Shown: positions 1 to 11,671 of the stretch, in pieces
Numbering within the stretch: the stretch's first letter is position 1
How the letters are laid out: each line of letters starts with the position of its first letter
Assembly (NCBI GenBank): GCA_027186245.1
Contig: CP114482.1
Coordinates: 253,001-317,000, forward strand
Reading direction: 5' to 3'
Source of the DNA: Coriaria nepalensis
Taxonomy: Eukaryota; Streptophyta; Magnoliopsida; Cucurbitales; Coriariaceae
DNA: 64,000 nucleotides
Program-made: the position numbers and the translations under genes
The notes under the pieces: model-generated
Told to the model about the DNA's origin: nothing
The model's input: the letters and a program-made list of their open reading frames with translations, nothing else
Databases searched by the model: none

Positions 1-718
1 GAGATTGAGCTCGTGTGTACAGCCGGAGCACCTGAAAATTTCCAAGCAGAAATTAAAACGAAAGAAAATTTAAGAGATAATCGACATGGAAAGGGAAGGT
101 GGATGGAGGGAGCTTACGATTGGAAGTGAGGACACTGTAGGGCGCACGTCAGCGAAGGTACAGGAATGGTGTTAGCGCTTGAGATTGGAAGGAGGGAGGG
201 AGGAGAGGGAGAGGCTTGTACTGCTGAGGAAGACAGGTGACAGGTGATAAGAGGAGAAGACGGAGGAGAAGAGAGAAGGAACAAGAGAGGCATTTCTTTG
301 AGCTTTGGAGGTTAGTGTCTATGGAGTCTGGAACTGAGCTGAAGTTGAGATCTTTTCATGGCGGGAATGGATATAAATGTATGGATAGAAGTTGTCACGC
401 AGAACACTCGCTACGGTTCAGAATTTCGCCGCTAAAACCTTTTAAGCGAACGACATTAGCGTCGGATTTATATCGCCAACTAATGAACAATCCGCTGCGG
501 ACGTTATAACCGTCGTTAGATGTGGTTCTCGATTTTTTATTTCCGTTTCTTTTTTTGGCCAGAAGCTATTTCCGTTAATGTGGACGGTGCGTAAGAGAGT
601 AAGAGCATATTCCATTATCGCCTCGTCCGATATATGACTGTACTCTTTATTCTCGTCCATCTCTTCCGCTTAAAGACAGAAAAGCAGAGGTTGTGTGAAG
701 CTAGGGAAGAGAAAAGCC
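1..718. other. upstream region of the uridine kinase gene
   Basis: No gene is supported here. The stretch is purine-rich on the + strand around 180-330, and the 100-170 part could be the 5' leader of a divergent gene lying to the left of the window, but nothing codes convincingly. The last ~60 bases before 719 should be the 5' UTR of the kinase gene. In the frame of that gene an upstream GTG at 695 is open, but the family-like start is the ATG at 719. Confidence 0.4.
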
Positions 719-3700
719 ATGCCGGAGGAGACGAAGGCGATCGATTATGTAATGGAGGCAGCATCCGGTCCGCACTTCTCAGGTCTACGCCTCGATAGTC
801 TTCTTCAATCTCCTACTTCTTCTTTTTCAGCTGCTTCTCCTGCCTATCGCTCTTCTGCTTCTGCTTTCACTTCCTCTGCCCTAGCTGATACTAACGTTCT
901 CAAGCAGCCCTTTGTCATCGGTAAATTTTTATCTTGTATTTCTGGAAATGATCTTCTTTTGTAGATGAGTTCAGTGTTTTTTTTTTTGGTCTGCTTGAGA
1001 GTTCGATGTACTCGGAATGGGCTATTATACTCTGCATGGACTGGATATGTCTCTAGTATTGCCGATTATGTTCCATTTTGTGCAAATTCAGTTTTAGTCC
1101 TGCAAAATTCATTGATATTTGGTCAATTTTGGTGAGTAGGAGTCTCTGGAGGTACAGCTTCGGGGAAGACCACGGTGTGTGATATGATTATTCAGCAGCT
1201 TCACGATCATCGTGTCCTGCTTGTCAATCAGGTAATCTTTCCACTCCTTTCTCTGTCATCATGCGTCTGCATTATACTTTATCTTTCTGCTCTTCTTTTT
1301 CCTATCCTTTTCTCTTCTGTTCCTTTAGCTCTCACATTCTGATTACGCTGCAGGATTCATTTTACCGTGGTTTGACGCCTGAAGAATGTGAGCGTGTACA
1401 TGAGTATAACTTTGATCATCCTGGTGAGGAGTAGAACTTGATTTACTTTTCTTTTGATTAATATGAACACTAAAATCAGCTTTTGAAGTGTTTTGTGTGC
1501 TTTAATTTGTTATTCTTCTTGCTCTGTGCATATTACTCTGTGTTTAGATGCTTTTGATACGGAGCAGCTTCTTGATTGCATTCAAACGCTCAAAAGCGGT
1601 CAACCTTACCAAGTCCCAATGTATGACTTTAAAAAGCACCGCCGCTGCTCTGGTAGCTTCCGGAAGGTACTGCTTTGGCAACGTATTGACATCTAAATAG
1701 CTGTCTTCTTCCGATGTTAAGGATTGTAATGAAGATTCCTCCACTTTTTGGTAGCTTTTGGTGGGATACAATCACTTGTAATTGTAAGATAGTCATATCA
1801 TTATTTTCAGTTAACTAGGTTGGGTGATAAATTTGTTCAACCTTGTCAAAACACGTACCTTTTTACGTTTAATCTAGTAAATAGAGTATCAGAACAATCA
1901 TTCTGCTTTTCACCAGGTAAACGCTTCTGACGTTATCATCTTGGAGGGAATTCTGGTATTCCATGACCAACGTGTCCGGAGGCTGATGAATATGAAAATA
2001 TTTGTAGACTCGGGTTTGGACTCTCTCATCTAAGTTTATATATCTATCCTTGTGCGTCTCAGAGTATCCTGTTGTCTCTTGTTCAATTTAGTTCTTTAGG
2101 TGATTTTTCATTTGATGTTACTACAAGTACAAATTGCTGGGAAGAGATGAAAACTTATGCGCCAGAGAAAATTAGTGAAGATGAAATCCCAAAAGTGTAG
2201 AGAAGCTTAGAGACTGATTGTTCAATTGACTGTTGATTAGCTATTTTTCTGTACGTTTGACACTTGCTATGTTTTTTAGATGCTGATGTGAGGCTTGCAC
2301 GTAGAATAAGGCGTGACACTGTAAACAGGGGCAGGGACATTAACTCTGTTCTTGATCAGGTAAGCTTTTCATTCAATATTTACACTGTTTTCTGAACTTT
2401 CTGTCTATTCAGAATAGCAGTATCCACAAGTGGTATCCTTGCGTTTATGATAAAGTGATTTGATCAAGTATTCTGTTGCTTGTACAGTATGCTAAGTTTG
2501 TCAGGCCTGCTTTTGACGATTTTGTCCTTCCATCAAAGAAGTATGCTGATGTAATCATACCAAGGGGTGGTGATAATCATGTTGCCATTGATTTGATAGT
2601 GCAACATATCCACACAAAGCTTGGTCAGCATGACCTCTGCAAGATATATCCTAACGTCACAGTTATTCAGTCAACATTTCAGGTACATATATAACCCCCC
2701 CCCCCTCTTTTTTCTTTTGCTTATTCCTCGAGAGCTCCATGTCCATCTTAAAATAAGGTATAATTGGTCCATTTCTGCTTTGTGTTACAGATAAGAGGTA
2801 TGCATACACTCATTCGAGACTGCGAGATATCAAAGCATGATTTTGTATTCTATTCAGATCGACTTATTCGTTTGGTACCTTCTCGCTGACAACCTTAACT
2901 GATTCAATTGCTGGGAACCTTTAAGGTCCCGCTGTTATTATCAAGGCACAGACATGATCGATCTCGTTGCTTTTATATTTTCAGGTTGTGGAGCATGGCC
3001 TTGGCCATTTGCCATTTACCGAAAAGCAAGTGGTTACTCCAACAGGTGGGAGCTGAAGGCATTGAAAACTATTCCTCATGTGTATAATCTATTCTAAGGA
3101 AGAAGACTTATCTGTTTTTAATAATCTATTCTCATGTTTCAGGATCTGTATATACTGGAGTTGACTTTTGCAAGAAATTATGTGGGGTTTCCATTATTCG
3201 AAGGTGAGCTTTGATCAGGTATTTGTATTCTGGTTGGGTTCCATCTCGTGGAGTATTCATACTCTCATCTTAAGAAGCCTGAATGATAGGCTCCGTCTGA
3301 CCCTTAGTATGAGATCACTCTGTGTATAAATCTCCCAACTTTCCCTTTGCTTTCTTTGTATGGCTGATCATCGTATTTCCTTTTTGTCTAACACAGTGGT
3401 GAGAGCATGGAAAATGCCTTGCGTGCCTGCTGCAAGGGGATTAAAATTGGAAAAATTCTAATTCACAGGGTTGGAGACAATGGCAAGCAGGTAACCTCTA
3501 CTGAGCGGGAACTTTGCTTTGCATCTACATATTTTTTTTTTTAAATGTTCCTTTTTTTTTTCTCTCTTCAAATCAAGCAGCTTATATACGAGAAATTACC
3601 CAAGGATATTTCCGAACGACATGTGCTACTTCTAGATCCTGTTCTTGCCACAGGTAACCTCATTTCCTTGAGATTTTTTAATTGCTCTCTTTTGCCATTG

Positions 3701-4120
3701 GCCAATTCTGGTCACTGTACTCTCTTCCCTATGATACCCACTTTTCATTCGAATCTGATGAAATAGTAACTGAAATTGCCAATACTTGCTTTTCTTGTAG
3801 GTAACTCTGCTAACCAAGCCATTGAGCTACTAATGCAGAAAGGAGTTCCAGAATCGCACATAATATTTCTCAACTTAATCTCAGTGAGTCGTTATAGATT
3901 CAGTTTGATGATAAGACATTCGCTTGGAATTGATTCATATACTGATTGATGCATAGACATTCTTAAATTTCAGGCTCCTGAGGGAATCCATTGTGTTTGC
4001 AAACAATTCCCATCCTTGAAAATTGTCACTTCTGAGATTGACGCCGGATTGAACAAAGAATTCCGTGTAATTCCTGGTTTGGGTGAATTTGGGGATCGGT
4101 ATTTTGGTACTGATGATTAG
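719..4120 (+). CDS. uridine kinase / uracil phosphoribosyltransferase-like protein (UKL family)
   Basis: Pyrimidine salvage protein of the plant UKL family, with an N-terminal uridine kinase domain and a C-terminal uracil phosphoribosyltransferase domain. Fourteen exons join in frame: 719-920, 1140-1231, 1354-1423, 1548-1666, 1917-2013, 2280-2359, 2488-2682, 2791-2874, 2985-3045, 3143-3203, 3397-3490, 3581-3653, 3801-3883, 3974-4120, giving 485 residues, the usual family length. The P-loop [12 protein letters not shown] is encoded at the start of exon 2, followed by DSFYRGL and YNFDHPDAFD. The UPRT half carries [17 protein letters not shown], the PRPP-binding stretch [13 protein letters not shown] (exons 12-13) and the C-terminus [15 protein letters not shown]. 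The N-terminus MPEE...[10 protein letters not shown] matches Arabidopsis UKL1/UKL2 as I recall them. It probably acts in the cytosol; a short serine-rich leader leaves plastid targeting open. No lesion was seen. Confidence 0.95.
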
Positions 4121-4491
4121 ATGGTTCATGGTTAGATAAGCAGGCAGTAGGACATGTCTATAATTTGGAATACTGGCTTATGCCATATTTCTAGGAATAG
4201 TAAGTAGTGTTATCTAGTATGCATATGGATCATACTCCAAGCAGTATCTAGTCTTTCGCTGAAATTTGTAATACAAATTAGGTTTGTGTCTAATACTAGA
4301 TTCTCCTACAACTATTCTTGACAATAACTGGACGCTTTAAAATTCCCAGCAGATCTTTCTTTTTTTTATTCTATTATCAATCATAATCGCAACAGATTAT
4401 TTTAGTAAAGCACTTATAATTTTCCTTTTTGTTTCCCTTAATCTCCCATAAACAAAACAATCCCGTTAATATTTCCCATCTCAAACAAGAA
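4121..4491. other. intergenic, convergent 3' ends
   Basis: This is the gap between the stop of the uridine kinase gene and the stop of the phytocyanin gene on the other strand. It holds AT-rich sequence that should include both 3' UTRs and poly(A) sites. I see no gene. Confidence 0.5.
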
Positions 4492-5100
4492 TTAAAAAAC
4501 CAGAAGATAGGCCAAGAGGAAAAAACCGGCATGAGAGAAAGAAGCCGGAAAGGAAGCCTGAGAAGCTGTGTTTGAAGTTGACGAAGAAGATGCAGCGGGA
4601 GTAGTAGTACTAGTAGTACTAGGACTAGAGCTTGCTGGAACTGTAGTAACCTTAAGCTTCATGCCTTGACTGCAATGGCCCGATGTACCACAAGCAAAAT
4701 ACCTTGTCCCAACCTTGTTCAATTTTATTATATCACTTCCACTGTTCTTGGAATCCAGTACATTTCCCAGGTCACAGCTTTTATATGCACTCTCACTAGG
4801 TAGCTCAACCACACTGTGCAGTGGACTGTACTTGAACACTGTCCACAAAATATAGATAGTCATACTATAATATATCAATTTTTCAGACATTACACCAAAA
4901 AAAAAAAAAAACCAGAATTAAGATGTACCTAGTTGATCACCAATTTTGAATGTTTGAGAAGAAGCCCATGAGTTGAAATCAGTAGATTCATCCCAACCCT
5001 GACTTCCTCCAACCAAATGCTGTGCTGCAAATACTTCTCTTGTGATCAAAGCAGCAAAAATCACCATTAGCAAATTACTTCTGTTATTAATACCTTCCAT
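4492..5100 (-). CDS. phytocyanin (blue-copper protein, uclacyanin-like)
   Basis: Small secreted blue-copper protein, presumably anchored at the cell surface. Two exons (4929-5100 and 4492-4838) join in frame at GDQL|VFKYS, the position typical of phytocyanin introns, giving 172 residues. Residues 1-25 are a signal peptide ending near FAAQH. The cupredoxin domain has a first His in SPLHSVVEL, then YFACGTSGHCSQGMKL, which supplies Cys, His and a Met axial ligand. Met rather than Gln points to the uclacyanin/plantacyanin type, not stellacyanin. A Ser/Thr/Pro/Ala-rich stretch (arabinogalactan-like) and a hydrophobic C-terminal tail follow, the pattern of a GPI-anchored early-nodulin-like protein. 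Its promoter is divergent from the RPE relic to the right. Function is inferred from family only. Confidence 0.9.
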
Positions 5101-5846
5101 TTCAACTCTCCTTTTTCCTTGTGTTTAAGTTTTCTTGCAAGTCCTCCTGTTGCCAATTCAAACATTGCTATCTCCTCTATTTATAGAGAGAGAGAGCCTT
5201 AGTTTGATTGCTTGTGAAAGTTGGATCAAGCATGCATGGAGTTCCTAGATTACCAGATTGCCCATTCAGAGGAAGTGTATTGATACAGCCTAAACAGTAC
5301 CACCTGCGTAATTAAAGGAGATAAACAGGGGCTAATCTGTGAAGATGAATATGGAGTGACTGAAAAGCAAAATCTGGTTGTTTAAGCCTTGGAGTTGAAA
5401 CAAAGCCAGCTTTGGTTTATAGATCATGACTGGCCTCTTTATATTTTTATATTTTTCCTTATTATTTGATCATCGATGACTAACCTCAAAACGCAAGTTT
5501 CAAACTTTGATGCATGTGAAACTGCAGTTTAGAAAGTTGAAGAAAATAAATTGAACTTTACGAAGTTCAGTAAATATTCATTTATTTATTTTATATATAA
5601 CAAGGTCTTGGATTGGGTCTGGGAGGCGATTCTGTGCCAGTTTTAACTAATCAATGGGACATGGGCCGTATATTAGTTGCGGTTGCTCCCGCCACACGTT
5701 ATTTGACCTGCGCTTTCTTTTGTTATCAGTTGAAACCGGAAGAAGGTAATTGCTGAGATTTGCAGAATCGGTAAATGAAATCGATTTCATTTCTTTCGTT
5801 TTTTGGTTACATTACATCTAATTATATATATAGCATCCACTGTAAA
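5101..5846. promoter_or_regulatory. shared upstream region between phytocyanin and RPE relic
   Basis: The 746-base gap separates two divergent starts. TATA-like sequence with a GA run (tatttatagagagaga, read on the minus strand) lies about 80 bases upstream of the phytocyanin start. An AT-rich stretch at 5580-5610 could serve the other side. No ORF is convincing. Confidence 0.35.
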
Positions 5847-7719
5847 ATGGGAGTAACGGCAAAAATCGCACCTTCTATGTTGTCATTAGACTTCGCCAAT
5901 TTGGCTTCGGAAGCTGATCGTATGCTCAGATTTGGTGCCGATTGGCTCCACATGGACATTATGGTACTCTCCCTGCGCAAGATTTCCTGAGAATTTTTTG
6001 CAATGAACTAAATAAACTCGATCCATGTCTTATGCTGCTTATTTTCACCGACAGTTGTTTACATGCAATATTAATATATACTTAAAAGACTGACATTCTA
6101 GGAGTCTGGTGTCATAATTTCCGGCACAAGGTAAGAATTTTTGTTCGGAAGGGACAGAAAATGATTTTGTATTCAAAATCACGATTTATGCCTGCAAATT
6201 CAAAACATGCTGGCTTTGTAATTTGTAGCTTATTGCTAGCGGGTGCTTTGAATATGCTAGAAATTGTGAAATTAAGTAGCCTCTAGCCCTCTTATGTATG
6301 GGTTTTTTCAATTGCTAACTTCTTCTGCAATGATATGAGCATCTGCATTGCATGCATGTTATTTTTCACATCTGTTCATTTGCATCTGATCTCTATCATT
6401 GGTTCATCTGCAGGATGGGTAGGTTCAACGTTTTGTACCTCCAGATTTTTCTTCTTATGTATTGGGTTTGAAATTTTGATTCTGATCTTCCTCCTCTATA
6501 GTTTGCTTGATTAAGGAATTTTTTTTGTTTCAATTGTTAAAATGACTTTAGTTGATGGTTCTTACTATGAAATTGCTTATTATGCTTTGCCCATAAATTT
6601 CTGTGTATGGTATGTTTTTGGGAAGTACATAAGTGAAAGCTGGGTTTCATAATGAAAGGTAGCATCTGCACTGCTACTCTTAAGCATATAAATATTTCTC
6701 TTGTGGGTTTTGTAACTTTCACTGTATGTAATCTATAAGTACTTGCTTTAAAGAATGCACTTCTTCTTAATTATTGCTCATACGTATATCTGCAGGCATT
6801 TTGTCCCAAATTTAACAATTGGTGCTCCAGTCATAGTCATAATAGAGAGTTTAAGAAAACACACAAAGTTTATCCTCTGGTATTGCTTTTTTCTCTTTTC
6901 TTTCATTCTTACATTTTCTAAATTTCCCTCTTAGGTATTTTATGGAGCAATGAACCAAAAGTCACTACTGTGAAATTTCATGGACTCTTCTCATGCGTGC
7001 ATCTTAATGTTTGCGTATTTATTCTTGCTATCCACCATATGGTACTTATATTTGAATAATCAACAGGTTGAAAGTGAAAATCCTGTCGAACTGGTCCTTG
7101 TTATGACAGTAGAACCCGGGTTTGGAGGACAAAGTTCATTGCCACCTACAATGGGAAAGGTGACTTAGAAATATTATAAGGAAATTGTTTAACCAGCCTC
7201 TTGTTCATTCCTGTTACATTTTTTTTTTCTCCTTTTGGTATTTATTTTATGCAGGTACAAGCATTAAGGCAGAAGTATCCATCACTTGACATAAGAGGTA
7301 AGTCTCTCCTCTCCCTTTCCGTTGGTATAATGTATATGTTTATACCTTTTCAAATCACTCCCCACTTTACACCAATGACTCCTTTCCTTAAAGATATGGA
7401 AGGAATCATACTTGGGAAAAGAAGTTTTAATTCAATGAGTTACACTTGTTGAGCTCTCATTGTTAATATTATCACCAAACCAAGTCGATGATGGAGATAG
7501 TTGATCACTAGTGACATTTATATATATCACATACTGGTTTTCTACAATGGCGTGTTTTGCAGGTTGATGGTGGCTGGGCAAGGTTCAACCATAGACATAG
7601 CAGCTTCAGCTGGAGCAAATTGCATTGTCACAGGAAGTTCCTTTTTTGGAGCTCCAGAGCCAGAGGCAGTTATTTCCCTTCTCAGAAAGAGTGTCAACGG
7701 GGCCCAACAGGCCGATTAA
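5847..7719 (+). pseudogene. ribulose-phosphate 3-epimerase (cytosolic type), broken copy
   Basis: Remnant of the enzyme that interconverts ribulose-5-phosphate and xylulose-5-phosphate. Recognisable exons are 5847-5963 (MGVTAKIAPSMLSLDFANLA...DIM), a 5-nt exon 6414-6418 (GATGG), 6796-6879 (HFVPNLTIGAPVI...SLRKHT), 7067-7159 (ENPVELVLVMTVEPGFGGQ), 7255-7297 (LRQKYPSLDI) and 7563-7719 (STIDIAASAGANCIV to the C-terminus). Lesions: GTCATA is duplicated near 6830; about 65 codons between SLRKHT and the VYPL motif are missing, and the two sides are joined out of frame within one exon (about 6864-6868); further indels lie near 7130, 7295 and 7580, the last separating the VDGG frame from the STID frame. 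Introns are retained, so this is a decayed gene or duplicate, not a processed copy. A truncated transcript is possible, but an active TIM barrel is not. Confidence 0.85.
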
Positions 7720-9366
7720 TTTGGCATCATTACAGCCATTGGATTTGATCACAACAAGGATTATGTATACACTATTACATGTTGAGGTTGTAATAAAGCT
7801 TTTTGGCTCAGATGGATGTGACATTGTTTCCTCTCTTTTCTTTGTTTGAAACATGAACAATCAATTTCCTCATTTTTACTTAAAACAGATGTGATCTTGA
7901 CCAAATATAAGTCCATGATCCTGCTCTTTCTTATAGCAAAAGCTGTTATCTTTTGAAGACAACCCTTTGACCATTGACCATCTTCCTCGACAGCAAGAGC
8001 TCTCTCATTACTCGGTCAAGTGCATGTCCAAAATGACTGCCCCAAAACTCTCGATTACCCAAAATTTGTATTAATATTGCTTGGTATATGAGTTGGCAGC
8101 ATGTGCTATCACGTGAGAATATCCTGTACCGGAGTACCCCCTTTCTTTTCTTTCTTTTTTCTTATTTTTTTTCCTCTTTTCGTGTTCTTCAACCTTTTTT
8201 GGCACCAGGGTGTCTAGGAATCTCTTCTTTGGCAACTTCCACAGTTTTGCTTTCAAGAAATCATTTTTTTTTTTATTTCCAAGTCCGCGGCCTGTTTGGG
8301 AAGCGAGAAAATTTCATGCAGTGTACTTCCAAGCTTACATTTCTTCCTAGAAAATTCCTCTACAGGCTTAAACCCAAGAAGGACAAGTAGCTTTTTCATG
8401 CCGCCTATACTAAAAACATCTTCACGCCCCTCCATTTCTTGCCTTTTCCTCCATCACTAAGAACGCGTAACACTAGCTGGATCTAAAACCTTAAAATTTA
8501 CAGAAGAATCTTTTCATCATCAAGGAACTTATTACAAGCTGTTACAACAGTTGGTAGATCGCAAGGAAGTAGCTTACAAAGCCAAATAAAACGTTTTGGA
8601 TTAATGTGTTAACTTTAAAACCCATAATCTTATCTCCATTAAGAAGCACTCAATGAAGAAAAGAAAACCCCATCACCTTTTTTATGGTGCCCCAACTTTA
8701 TTATGCATTGCACACTAGAGAGGTCTCTTCATGTTTTAACCATATCCTTCTTTCATAAGCAACAAAAGAACATCTCATTTGCATTTCACATTCTCGTCAT
8801 TTCTACCCACTCATGATCACATTCATTTCCTCTCCAAAAAAAAAGAAAAGAAAGAAAGATAATACCCATTTTTTTCATATAACTCCACATCATCCACGCT
8901 TGGTCCATCATTCTTTTGGGATAATGTATCTTTATTTGTTTTAGTGTGTTTAAATCTTTACTAGATTCTGATAGACGATTTTTTTTTTTTTTTTTTTAAA
9001 TATTTATTTACGAGAAGGAGATAAGGATGGATTCATGCATATTAAGGGAAAGTGGGAAACATAAATTACATTGTCTAATAATATAATGGTATATGTATAA
9101 AGTAGTACTCATGATGATCACTAGCAATTTAAAAGCCTTGGGAAAGAAAACCAAGCAAAAGGGGCCACCTGAAAATCCAGAATCACACCAAAAACTATTC
9201 CTTTTTTTATTTTGTTTTTAAAATTTCACCAGCCCCTAGAATTCTGTCCACGAAAAGCTTTGCACAAGTTGTTTTTACATTTTTTTTGTTTTATGGATCT
9301 AAAATATTCACCTCTTCAAATGTAAAGAATTTTGAATTACGTGCTCTTGTTCTCTCATCAACAGAT
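7720..9366. other. intergenic upstream of the LysM receptor gene
   Basis: Mostly AT-rich sequence with poly-T and poly-A runs (8160-8180, 8262-8277, 8980-8997). A lysine-rich open frame on the minus strand runs from 8435 to 8071 but needs a frame change at the A-run at about 8262-8272; I do not recognise it and treat it as a weak candidate. The 300 bases before 9367 should hold the promoter and leader of the receptor gene. Confidence 0.4.
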
Positions 9367-11319
9367 ATGGATTGTCTTCTTCTTAATCTCTACTTAACAA
9401 TTTCATCCCTGTTCATCTGCTTTGTTGTGTCTGCAGCATCTTTAGAGTCTTCTGGTTCTTTAGTTTGCAACAAAAACACATCTCAGGCCCAAAACTGTGA
9501 AACTTTTGCTCTTCTTTTCACCAACTCCTATTACTCTTCTCTTTTCAATCTTAGTTTTTACTTGGGCATTAACAAATCCACTATCGCAGAAGTGAATAGT
9601 TTTTCTTCTGCAAATCATACGGATTCTCTTCCTATAAACCATCCTCTTCTGATACCTATAGAATGCAACTGCATTAATGGTGGTTTCTTCCAGGCCAAGT
9701 TAACTAAAACCACCATTCATGGAGAAAGCTTATCAAGCATTGTTGAATCACTAGAGGGCCTAACATCTTATCAAGCTATTGAAGCGAATAACCCGGGAAT
9801 CTCAGGATGGAATCTTGGTAAGAATCTCAAGTTGCAGATTCCGTTGAAGTGTGCTTGTTCAGAATCAGGACTACTCTTGGTTACTTATCCTGTAAGAAAA
9901 GGTGATACAATTCCAAACTTGGCCGTTACATTTAATGTTACATCTGAATCAATTCTATCTGTAAATAACCAATCCTTTCCGAATTTCAAACCCGAAAAGC
10001 TTCTACCATTTTCTTCTATTCTAATTCCACTTAACAATAAGCCTATAATACCCTCTGAACCCAATTTGCATTTTGCTCCACCTAAGAAGAAGAAGAAAAA
10101 ACCCAAAATGCGGAAATTCGGCTGGTATTTAGCCCTAGCGGGGTCCACGCTCGTGATCGGAATTACTATAGCAACAACTTTTGTGGTAATACAGATGATG
10201 AAGAAGAAGAAGGAAGAAAATTTACGGAAAGGAGGAGACTTGGAGCTTCAACAACTTAGTCTAAGTGTACGAACAACAAGTGATAAAAAAGTCTCCTTTG
10301 AAGGATCCGACCCGAACCCACTTGACAATCAAGGGATCGAAGCAAACCCATGTAAGATCTTGATCGAGAAGTACACAGTTGAAGAGATAAGGAGAGCGAC
10401 AGAGGATTTCAACTCATGTAATCACATTGAAGGGTTTGTCTTCCATGGAAGACTTAATGGGAAAAACTTAGCCATCAAGAAAACTCAACAAGATATCATT
10501 TCAAGGCTCGAATTTAGGCTTCTTTATGATGCAATTCATCACCGCCCTAACATAATCACATTGTTAGGGACATGTTTGAACGAGGGCTCATCCGATTCAT
10601 ATCTCGTGTTTGAGTACGCGAAAAACGGGTCCTTAAAAGATTGGCTTCATGGTGGTTTAGCTATGAAGAATCACTTCATTGCTTCTTGTTATTGCTTCTT
10701 AACATGGTCTCAACGGCTAAAAATATGTCTAGATGTGGCCGTTGCATTGCAGTACATGCATCACATAATGAACCCGGCTTACATTCATCATAATATAAAG
10801 AGCCGGAACATTTTCTTAGATGAAGAGTTCAATGCGAAGATTGGAAATTTCGGGATGGCAAAATGTGTGCAAGATGATAATAGCCAGAGTGGTTGTTACT
10901 TAGCTCCTGAGTTTGCCCATCAAGGTATAGTTTCTCCAAGCATGGATGTTTTTGCTTATGGGGTTGTTTTGCTTGAGGTATTATCCAGAAAATGTCCGGT
11001 TCTTTCTGGGGAAAATGAAAAGGGGTTGTGTGAGCAAATCAAGTCCATAATGCCGTCAGAAAGTGCATGTGAGGTGGCTTTGCTTAAAGAATGGATGGAT
11101 AGGGCATTGGGTGAGAATTATTCAATTGAAGGTGCTTTGAGTTTAGCAAGTCTTGCTAGAGATTGCATTGAGGAAAATCATTCGCTGCGGCCAAGTGCAG
11201 GGGAGATTGTTGAGAAGTTATCGAGATTGGTCGAAGAATTGCCCGAGAAAGATCATCATGGCTTGATTAGTGAAAGCTCATGTAAGCCTTTAGTTATGGC
11301 TGCGGCAAACAATCTTTGA
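9367..11319 (+). CDS. LYK2: LysM receptor-like pseudokinase, LYK2-like
   Basis: Plasma-membrane receptor of the LysM class, which binds chitin-like glycans. It is a single 650-residue exon. The first ATG is 9367; the longer open frame begins without an ATG. Order: signal peptide (about 1-24), LysM ectodomain with CNC and CAC cysteine pairs near residues 100 and 165, many N-glycosylation sites, a juxtamembrane lysine run, one TM helix at about 252-276, then a kinase-like domain (about 335-620). The VAIK-type lysine is kept (AIKKTQ, about 368), but the glycine loop is degraded, HRD is replaced by HHN (about 473) and DFG by NFG (about 494), so catalysis is unlikely. LYK4/LYK5 are also inactive intronless members. 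I prefer LYK2 because the neighbours (RPE, CML, adenylate kinase) match the Arabidopsis LYK2 neighbourhood from memory. It probably signals through an active partner. Confidence 0.85.
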   Translation: MDCLLLNLYLTISSLFICFVVSAASLESSGSLVCNKNTSQAQNCETFALLFTNSYYSSLFNLSFYLGINKSTIAEVNSFSSANHTDSLPINHPLLIPIECNCINGGFFQAKLTKTTIHGESLSSIVESLEGLTSYQAIEANNPGISGWNLGKNLKLQIPLKCACSESGLLLVTYPVRKGDTIPNLAVTFNVTSESILSVNNQSFPNFKPEKLLPFSSILIPLNNKPIIPSEPNLHFAPPKKKKKKPKMRKFGWYLALAGSTLVIGITIATTFVVIQMMKKKKEENLRKGGDLELQQLSLSVRTTSDKKVSFEGSDPNPLDNQGIEANPCKILIEKYTVEEIRRATEDFNSCNHIEGFVFHGRLNGKNLAIKKTQQDIISRLEFRLLYDAIHHRPNIITLLGTCLNEGSSDSYLVFEYAKNGSLKDWLHGGLAMKNHFIASCYCFLTWSQRLKICLDVAVALQYMHHIMNPAYIHHNIKSRNIFLDEEFNAKIGNFGMAKCVQDDNSQSGCYLAPEFAHQGIVSPSMDVFAYGVVLLEVLSRKCPVLSGENEKGLCEQIKSIMPSESACEVALLKEWMDRALGENYSIEGALSLASLARDCIEENHSLRPSAGEIVEKLSRLVEELPEKDHHGLISESSCKPLVMAAANNL

Positions 11320-11671
11320 ATGAGCTTTTCAGGTTCTTCATTAATGGAGGAAGGATCGTATGCTTAAAAATCATGTTGCTTTGTATAAATGTAACAATGT
11401 AGGTAGATATATACGGTTACTACTCTTAGCTAATTAGCCTATATCGATATAAGCTTTAGTTGTTTAGAAATAAATAATAGTTTATATATGTACCCAAGGA
11501 ATACAAGAATCCAATCAAAATGAGAAAAGACCAAAAAGATTGATCTTAAAAACAATGGACAGGACGCGCTCAAAGACCGGGTTACCGCCAAAAAAAAAAA
11601 AAAAATTGAAAAACAACGGACAAGAAAAATGAAGAAGATGAAGAAATGAAAGATCATAATCATGATAAAGT

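Noticed and set aside
9286..9366. Upstream 27-codon extension of the LysM receptor
   Set aside because: It begins at a TTG; the ATG at 9367 gives a proper signal peptide.
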